Shown piece after piece: positions 1 to 4,600 of a DNA stretch of 7,329 nucleotides. This stretch comes from Chitinophagales bacterium (GTDB lineage: Bacteria; Bacteroidota; Bacteroidia; Chitinophagales; JAHDHT01): contig JAHDHT010000183.1 in assembly GCA_020631175.1 (NCBI GenBank), positions 1 through 7,329 of the forward strand. The letters run 5' to 3'. Each line of letters opens with the position of its first letter. Within the stretch, counting starts at the first letter, position 1. The notes beneath the pieces were generated by a model, which searched no databases, was not told where the DNA came from, and worked only from the letters and a program-made list of their open reading frames with translations. The position numbers were made by a program, and so were the translations under genes.

Positions 1-239
1 CGTGGATTGCCAAAATCATCATACACAATGCGTTCATCTCTTGAACCACTAAGATGCATAAGCAAATTTCGAACGGCAAGCCATTCCCTTTTTCGTTTAT
101 CTACAGTGAATTTCCCGAATGCCTCATTTCGGGTTTCGTCAAGCTCAATGGCCAACTTTAAGGTATCAATATCCTCCGTTAAATTCCAGATACCTATAAT
201 GCTACTTTTGGTTGGATAAAGATTTTCGATCAAAGGCAT
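1..239 (-). CDS. 4'-phosphopantetheinyl transferase superfamily protein, N-terminal part (runs off the left edge)
   Basis: Reading the minus strand from an ATG at 239 gives 79 uninterrupted codons to the window edge, so the gene is partial and its C-terminal half lies outside. The product resembles the Sfp/AcpS-type transferases of Bacteroidota, which move the phosphopantetheine arm of CoA onto a serine of acyl or peptidyl carrier proteins in the cytoplasm. Visible support is the N-terminal Trp-containing strand (residues 14-20, IIGIWNL), the Lys/Arg-rich helix at 48-57 (KRKREWLAVR), which matches the family's KR..EWLA.R signature, and IVYDDFGNP at 71-79, matching the 'I.YD..GKP' strand. The catalytic Asp and Glu residues of the second half cannot be checked. 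It is divergent from the WD40 gene across only 33 bp. The identification rests on motif memory; the family is likely, the carrier-protein substrate unknown. Confidence 0.8.
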   Translation of the reverse strand, partial: MPLIENLYPTKSSIIGIWNLTEDIDTLKLAIELDETRNEAFGKFTVDKRKREWLAVRNLLMHLSGSRDERIVYDDFGNP

Positions 240-240
240 T

Positions 241-268
241 TTGCAAGATACAAATTGCCCTATCTTTA
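241..268 (+). promoter_or_regulatory. Candidate promoter of the WD40-peptidase pair
   Basis: TATCTTTA at 261-268 matches 7 of 8 positions of the Bacteroidota -7 box TAnnTTTG. A TTG at 241-243 lies 17 bp upstream, within the spacing known for Flavobacterium-type -33 boxes. Transcription would begin almost at the ATG at 273, giving a leaderless or nearly leaderless mRNA. This is inference from a short, AT-rich match. Confidence 0.35.
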
Positions 269-272
269 CACA

Positions 273-1166
273 ATGCAATTGCGTTTCAAAGAACGACTAA
301 CAGGCCATCCGTCAAGTATATTCATAATAATACCATATAAGAGTGCGTCTTCATTTCTTGCAGGTGATGGTGCAGGCAATGTTATCCATTGGGATTTGAA
401 ACAAACCGACTCAGCTAAACTACTCGCGAAAGTACCTTCGAATATTTTTTCATTGTTATATCTGGAAGAATATGCTCAATTAATCGCAGGAACTTTACAA
501 GGAATATTATACTTTATTGATATCAAAACCAATAAAGTAATTCAATCTTTTCAGGCGCATGAAAAAGGCATTTTTGATTTGAAGTTACTTAATCAAAAAT
601 TATATGTTGCAGGAGCAGATGGAGATATTAGTATTTGGGATATTAACAAACGACAGCAACTTAACAGAATAAGCCTTTCAGAAAAAAGTATTCGAACTTT
701 ATTAGTAAAAGATAGAAAATTAATTGCAGGAAGCAGTGATGGCCATTTATATTTTATAGATATAAAGAAAAATGAAAACATTTCAGAAAAATCAGAAGAT
801 CATCATGCTTCATCGATATTTTCTATTGTAGAGTCAGAACAATATATTTTGTCTGCCTCTAGAGATGCTTCAATAAAGGTTTGGGATGAAGATTGTATTG
901 TACATTCTATACCAGCCCATATGTTTACCGTTAACGATTTATCCATCCATCCTGAAAAAAAATTATTTGCATCTGCCTCACGAGATAAAAGTATAAAAAT
1001 ATGGGATGCAGAAACCTATAACTTGTTGAAAGTTGCCGATCAGACAAAAGAACATCATCATATAAATTCGGTAAATTGTTTGTGGTGGTCATCCTTCCAA
1101 AATTTATTAGTTAGTGGCAGCGATGACAGAACCCTTATGATTTGGTCAATAATTGATAAAGATTAA
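273..1166 (+). CDS. WD40 repeat protein, seven-bladed beta-propeller
   Basis: The product is 297 residues if the ATG at 273 is used. An in-frame TTG at 255 would add six residues, but the ATG is preferred because the first blade's TGH motif already falls at residues 10-12 and a promoter-like box covers 261-268. Seven blade-closing strands are visible, ending in the WD dipeptide or a variant: HWD near 40, FID near 82, IWD near 122, FID near 162, VWD near 204, IWD near 244 and IWS near 291. Blades 2 and 4 replace Trp with Phe, and blade 7 has Ser for Asp. His-containing loops that pair with the WD strands occur at 10-12, 95-96 and 215-216. Seven blades close one complete propeller and no other domain is present, so it is probably a cytosolic protein-binding scaffold; no signal peptide is seen. 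The peptidase gene starts 15 bp downstream, so the two are probably co-transcribed. The partner and process are unknown. Confidence 0.9.
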   Translation: MQLRFKERLTGHPSSIFIIIPYKSASSFLAGDGAGNVIHWDLKQTDSAKLLAKVPSNIFSLLYLEEYAQLIAGTLQGILYFIDIKTNKVIQSFQAHEKGIFDLKLLNQKLYVAGADGDISIWDINKRQQLNRISLSEKSIRTLLVKDRKLIAGSSDGHLYFIDIKKNENISEKSEDHHASSIFSIVESEQYILSASRDASIKVWDEDCIVHSIPAHMFTVNDLSIHPEKKLFASASRDKSIKIWDAETYNLLKVADQTKEHHHINSVNCLWWSSFQNLLVSGSDDRTLMIWSIIDKD

Positions 1167-1181
1167 TTATCTTGATAAAAC

Positions 1182-1937
1182 ATGAAGCAAAAAATCCTGC
1201 AACTATTTTTCAAATTAAAGAAAAAGGAAATTCCGGAAGAATATATTTATGAACTTGAAAACTATTCGGCATATTATAAGCGCTTAAACGATGATTTGAA
1301 ACTTGCCTTTTTAGAACGTCTGCAAATTGTATTACACAGCTTGAATTTTACTTCTGAAACAGGATTTAAAATTGAAGAACGAATGAAAATAATTATTGCA
1401 GCCGCTTTAGTTCAAATTACATTCGGCTTGCGAAAATTTGTTTTAAATACATATAATACAATTGATATTGTTGCAAATAAATACACCTACGAAGGCTTAA
1501 ATTTTTTCATGACTGGAGATTTAAACACCTATGAAGAAATTATCACATTAAGCTGGCCACATGTTGAATTTGGCTTTACTGTAAAAGACGATGCGTTGAA
1601 TGTAGCTATTCATGAATTATGTCATGCCTTAATATTCGAGGATATACATGGCAGTTTATGGTCGCAATTTTTGGAGACAAAAAAATACAAAGCATACGAA
1701 TATGAAGGGGTTAAAAAATTAAACGCTATTCGTCAGGGAGAGAATAAATTGTTAAGAGACTATGGAGGCGAAAATATGATCGAATTATTTTCAGTTGCTG
1801 TAGAAACTTTCTTCGAACAAAGTGAAGCTTTTAAAAATCAATTACCTGAACTATATAAACAGCTTTCAGTATTGTTAAATCAAGATCCGACTCAAAAGGA
1901 AAATCCGATTTTAGATAATTCGATAACGGGATATTGA
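1182..1937 (+). CDS. M90 (MtfA-like) zinc metallopeptidase
   Basis: This 251-residue protein is close in length to E. coli MtfA (about 265). It shows the M90 pattern: a helical N-terminal part, a hydrophobic helix followed by a strand at 72-97, LSWPHVEFG at 123-131 (matching the family's 'LSW.DV..G'), and the zinc-binding HExxH as HELCH at 144-148. Further on, ELFSVAVETFFEQ at 201-213 corresponds to the ECFAVLSEYFF stretch of MtfA, and Glu208 lies at the expected distance from His144 to be the third metal ligand. The end, PELYKQLSVLLNQDP (222-236), also matches the family terminus. There is no signal peptide, so it is probably cytosolic. In E. coli, MtfA binds the repressor Mlc and affects glucose PTS control; nothing here suggests that partner, so the substrate is unknown. 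Cys147 inside HExxH is unusual, since Ala is common there. It follows the WD40 gene by 15 bp, with an A-rich leader and no Shine-Dalgarno. Confidence 0.88.
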   Translation: MKQKILQLFFKLKKKEIPEEYIYELENYSAYYKRLNDDLKLAFLERLQIVLHSLNFTSETGFKIEERMKIIIAAALVQITFGLRKFVLNTYNTIDIVANKYTYEGLNFFMTGDLNTYEEIITLSWPHVEFGFTVKDDALNVAIHELCHALIFEDIHGSLWSQFLETKKYKAYEYEGVKKLNAIRQGENKLLRDYGGENMIELFSVAVETFFEQSEAFKNQLPELYKQLSVLLNQDPTQKENPILDNSITGY

Positions 1938-1981
1938 GATTGTAATGGAAAACTGATGTTTTTACCTAAAGTATACTAAGT

Positions 1982-2719
1982 CTAAAGAATCTTTCTTTTT
2001 CTTAATTCAAAATGCTGACCAAGATAAACGCGCTTAACTTGTTCGTCACTTGCCAACTCTTCAGCCGTTCCTGATTTTAACAGATTACCTTCAAATAATA
2101 AATAAGCCCGTTCAGTAATATTCAAGGTTTCCTGAACATTGTGATCAGTAATTAAAATACCGATATTTTTATATTTCAATTTAGAAACAATAACCTGAAT
2201 ATCTTCCACAGCAATTGGATCAATGCCTGCAAATGGTTCATCCAGTAAAATGAATTTAGGAGAAACAGCTAAGGCTCTGGCAATTTCTGTTCTTCTTCTT
2301 TCACCACCGGATAAAACATTACCCATGCTCTTCCGCACATGAGCTAATCCAAATTCATCTAGCAAACTTTCCAGCTTATCTTTTTGTTCCGATTTCGATA
2401 AATCGGTCATTTCTAAAACAGCCTTAATATTATCCTCCACAGATAAGTGTCTGAAAACAGAAGCCTCCTGAGGAAGGTAACCCAAGCCTAACTTGGCTCT
2501 TTTATACATTGGCAGTTGAGTAATGTCGGTATCATCAAGGTAGATATGACCGCCATTCGGTTTAACTAATCCTACCACCATATAAAAGGTTGTGGTCTTA
2601 CCTGCACCGTTTGGGCCAAGAAGACCAACAATCTCTCCTTGATTCACTTCAAGCGAAACCTGCTTTACAACAGTTCGCTTACCATATTGCTTAACTAATT
2701 TTTCGGCGTACAATCGCAT
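1982..2719 (-). CDS. lptB: LPS export ABC transporter ATP-binding protein LptB
   Basis: LptB is the cytoplasmic ATPase of the LptB2FG transporter, which extracts lipopolysaccharide from the inner membrane and pushes it along the Lpt bridge to the outer membrane. The 245-residue product is a complete single ABC domain of normal length. All motifs are present: Walker A GPNGAGKT at 35-42, the Q-loop at Gln84 within YLPQEASVFRHLS (a stretch typical of LptB), signature LSGGE at 136-140 followed by RRRTEIARAL, Walker B FILLDE at 156-161 with the catalytic Glu161, D-loop AGIDP at 164-168, and switch His193. The Q-loop context and the DEPFAGIDP wording separate it from other ABC ATPases. It starts 4 bp after the recJ stop, so it is probably translated from the same mRNA, and no promoter is visible in between. 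The partners lptF, lptG and lptC are not in the window. The end is a TAG at 1984-1982, converging on the peptidase gene. Confidence 0.95.
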   Translation of the reverse strand: MRLYAEKLVKQYGKRTVVKQVSLEVNQGEIVGLLGPNGAGKTTTFYMVVGLVKPNGGHIYLDDTDITQLPMYKRAKLGLGYLPQEASVFRHLSVEDNIKAVLEMTDLSKSEQKDKLESLLDEFGLAHVRKSMGNVLSGGERRRTEIARALAVSPKFILLDEPFAGIDPIAVEDIQVIVSKLKYKNIGILITDHNVQETLNITERAYLLFEGNLLKSGTAEELASDEQVKRVYLGQHFELRKRKIL

Positions 2720-2723
2720 GCCA

Positions 2724-4439
2724 CTATAACGCTTTTATGTCATTAATATTTAACTGAAGATTTGAAGAACCCTTAAAATTGTTTTCTTCAATAATGTAGC
2801 ATATCTGAAAAGGCTTTCCGCTTTTAACGATATCTAATTTAGATGCCATATTATAAGCTATGCCTTTGTAAGTGAAGCTATCTTTTTGTCGCACAACTAG
2901 TTTCAAATGATTTTCTCCAACAATTGAGCTGTGCCCAGTATCGTAAACCTCTGCTGTTTTAAAAACAGGACGCATATTCGCCGGTCCGAACGGAGCAAAT
3001 TGTTTTATAATGCCATAAAACTTATCATTGATATGCTTTAAAGGAATTTCAGAATCAATCAAAATTTCAGGAGTTAACTGATCGTCGGTAATGGTATCTC
3101 TAACGATATTTTCAAACCGATCCATAAAAGCACTTACATTTCCTTCCTCTATGGTAAGTCCGGCAGCATATTTATGTCCACCAAACTGATGAATCAAATC
3201 ACTGCAAGAATCTAAGGCATTATATATATCAAATCCACTAACCGATCTTGCAGAACCAGTAACCATACCGTTAGAAAGAGTGAGTACTACTGTTGGACGG
3301 TAGAAATGTTGTATTAATCTGCTGGCGACAATTCCAATAACTCCTTTATGCCAATCAGGTTTATATAATACAGTAGATTTTCTGGCCAGCATTTTCGCAT
3401 TATCAGCGACCATACTAATTGCCTGATTTGTAATATCCGTATCTACTACTTTACGATCGCTATTATGTTTCTGTAAAATTTCAGCATTGTTGTAAGCCGT
3501 TTCATTATGGTCAGCAACCAACAGCTTAACTGCATATTTTGCATCATCCATCCTTCCGGCAGCGTTAATTCTTGGTCCGATAACAAAAACAATATCCGAA
3601 ACCCGAATATTTCCCTGCAACTTACTCAACTCAATCATCGACTTTAATCCCGGTCTTGGATTGTTGGTTAGTTTTTCGAGACCAAAATAGGTTAGTACCC
3701 GATTTTCATCTTCAATTGGAACAATATCAGAAGCTACACTTACCGCAACAAGATCCAGTAATTCATAAACCATTTTCGGATCCTTCCGATGAAAAATACT
3801 GTAAGCTTGCGCCAGTTTAAATCCAATACCACATCCACTCAATTCTTTGAAAGGGTAAGGACAATCATCCCTTTTTGGATCTAATACTGCAACAGCAGGT
3901 GGTAAAACATCACCCGGTAAATGGTGATCACAAATGATAAAATCAAGACCGTTCTCTTTAGCATAAGCAATCTTATCAACTGCTTTTATGCCGCAATCCA
4001 GACAAATAACCAGACCGAATTTATTGTCAATAGCCCAGTCAATCGCTTCGTAAGAAACACCATATCCTTCCACGTAACGATTCGGGACATAATATTCTAT
4101 ATTGTCATAAAAATTCTTGAAATAGGTATATGCTAAACTGATAGCAGTGGTTCCATCCACATCATAATCACCATACACTAAAATCTTTTCCCCGTAATAA
4201 ATCGCATCGTTAATACGCTGAATAGCGATTTCCATATCCTTCATTAAGAAGGGATTATGTAAATCTTTCAGCGAGGGGCGGAAGAATTTCTTCGCCTGAT
4301 CGAAGGTATTAATATTTCGATGAAGCAGCAGTTCACATAGTGAAGGCTTGATTTTTAGGGCTCTCTGAAGGCTATCTGTCTTTTCCTGGGGTGCTTTTTT
4401 ATCTACCCAGCGGTAGTTGCTATGTGTCTTAACGCTCAT
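2724..4439 (-). CDS. recJ: Single-stranded-DNA-specific 5'-3' exonuclease RecJ
   Basis: RecJ degrades single-stranded DNA 5' to 3' in RecF-pathway recombination, mismatch repair and base excision repair. The 571-residue length is very near E. coli RecJ (577). The DHH phosphoesterase core is intact: motif I GDYDVDGTTA at 90-99 (Asp91, Asp93 and Asp95), motif II LDCGIKA at 147-153 with Asp148, motif III DHH at 171-173, and motif IV ASDIVP at 236-241 with Asp238. GPRINAAGRM (288-297) links to the DHHA1 half, which shows WHKGVIGIVASRL at 363-375, GSARSVSGFDI at 395-405 and GGHKYAAGL at 420-428. Residues from about 457 to the end form the RecJ OB fold, including FAPFGPANMRPVF at 481-493. The start ATG at 439 bases past 4000 (position 4439) has an A-rich leader and a TAACTTTG box just upstream. 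It is the first gene of a two-gene unit with lptB; the link looks positional rather than functional. No key residue appears to be missing. Confidence 0.96.
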   Translation of the reverse strand: MSVKTHSNYRWVDKKAPQEKTDSLQRALKIKPSLCELLLHRNINTFDQAKKFFRPSLKDLHNPFLMKDMEIAIQRINDAIYYGEKILVYGDYDVDGTTAISLAYTYFKNFYDNIEYYVPNRYVEGYGVSYEAIDWAIDNKFGLVICLDCGIKAVDKIAYAKENGLDFIICDHHLPGDVLPPAVAVLDPKRDDCPYPFKELSGCGIGFKLAQAYSIFHRKDPKMVYELLDLVAVSVASDIVPIEDENRVLTYFGLEKLTNNPRPGLKSMIELSKLQGNIRVSDIVFVIGPRINAAGRMDDAKYAVKLLVADHNETAYNNAEILQKHNSDRKVVDTDITNQAISMVADNAKMLARKSTVLYKPDWHKGVIGIVASRLIQHFYRPTVVLTLSNGMVTGSARSVSGFDIYNALDSCSDLIHQFGGHKYAAGLTIEEGNVSAFMDRFENIVRDTITDDQLTPEILIDSEIPLKHINDKFYGIIKQFAPFGPANMRPVFKTAEVYDTGHSSIVGENHLKLVVRQKDSFTYKGIAYNMASKLDIVKSGKPFQICYIIEENNFKGSSNLQLNINDIKAL

Positions 4440-4455
4440 TTTCTTTGTTGCTTTA

Positions 4456-4463
4456 CAAAGTTA
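4456..4463 (-). promoter_or_regulatory. Candidate -7 box of the recJ-lptB operon
   Basis: Read on the minus strand the bases are TAACTTTG, an exact match to the Bacteroidota TAnnTTTG box. It lies 16 bp before the recJ ATG, predicting a leader of only about ten bases. No convincing TTG -33 element is seen upstream. The box overlaps a perfect 10-bp palindrome, AAGTTAACTT at 4458-4467. The assignment is inferred from pattern and position. Confidence 0.45.
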
Positions 4464-4509
4464 ACTTATTATTCCACATTCACCGCAGACCCACTAATTG
4501 CCTTAAAGA

Positions 4510-4564
4510 TTACAATTAATGTCGATAAAATCTGCTGTGATTTGAATATCTTTGTTAATTGTAA
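4510..4564. repeat. 10-bp inverted repeat bracketing the surface-protein promoter box
   Basis: TTACAATTAA at 4510-4519 is exactly complementary in reverse to TTAATTGTAA at 4555-4564. The centres are 45 bp apart. The right arm begins immediately after the TATCTTTG box at 4547-4554, so the arms would flank a bound RNA polymerase. It may be a pair of operator half-sites, but AT-rich intergenic DNA can produce such matches by chance. Confidence 0.4.
4547..4554 (+). promoter_or_regulatory. Candidate -7 box of the large secreted-protein gene
   Basis: TATCTTTG is an exact match to TAnnTTTG and stands 46 bp before the ATG at 4601, predicting a leader of roughly 40 bases. No clear TTG -33 element lies 17-23 bp upstream, so the promoter could be weak or need an activator. 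The three TAACAC copies at 4562-4586 would fall at or just after the transcription start. Confidence 0.5.
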
Positions 4565-4586
4565 CACTTAATAACACATCTAACAC
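4562..4586 (+). repeat. Three TAACAC direct repeats in the leader region
   Basis: TAACAC occurs at 4562-4567, 4572-4577 and 4581-4586. The starts are 10 and 9 bp apart, close to one helical turn, which would place all copies on one face of the DNA. They sit between the TATCTTTG box and the ATG at 4601. Possible roles are binding sites for a regulator or an RNA-level element of the leader. The sequence itself does not decide between these or chance. Confidence 0.4.
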
Positions 4587-4600
4587 AAACGTTCAATAGA

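Noticed and set aside
7..219. Plus-strand open frame of 70 codons
   Set aside because: It lies antisense to the phosphopantetheinyl transferase N-terminus, whose minus-strand translation has recognisable family motifs; the plus-strand product resembles nothing.
255..272. TTG at 255 as the start of the WD40 protein
   Set aside because: The ATG at 273 gives a complete propeller, and the six extra residues add no recognisable part of blade 1. TTG starts are uncommon, and the best promoter box overlaps this stretch.
593..781. Minus-strand open frame inside the WD40 gene
   Set aside because: It is antisense to an intact propeller-coding frame, and its product is a low-complexity hydrophobic string with no motif.
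1153..1173. AAGAT-TAATT-ATCTT hairpin around the WD40 stop codon
   Set aside because: A five-pair AT-rich stem with no T run; it is more likely chance than a terminator and would separate genes that look co-transcribed.
1182..1937. Direct assignment as MtfA acting on Mlc in glucose PTS control
   Set aside because: The family match is good, but no Mlc-like or PTS gene is in the window and the partner is established only in enterobacteria, so no gene symbol was given.
1949..1963. Hairpin AAAAC-TGAT-GTTTT between the convergent genes, as a terminator
   Set aside because: The stem has only 5 bp with one G-C pair and a short T run, which is too weak to call. No better stem-loop was found in the 44-bp gap at 1938-1981, although some terminator is expected there.
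3921..4136. Plus-strand open frame inside recJ
   Set aside because: It is antisense to the DHH core of RecJ, whose catalytic motifs lie in the other frame.
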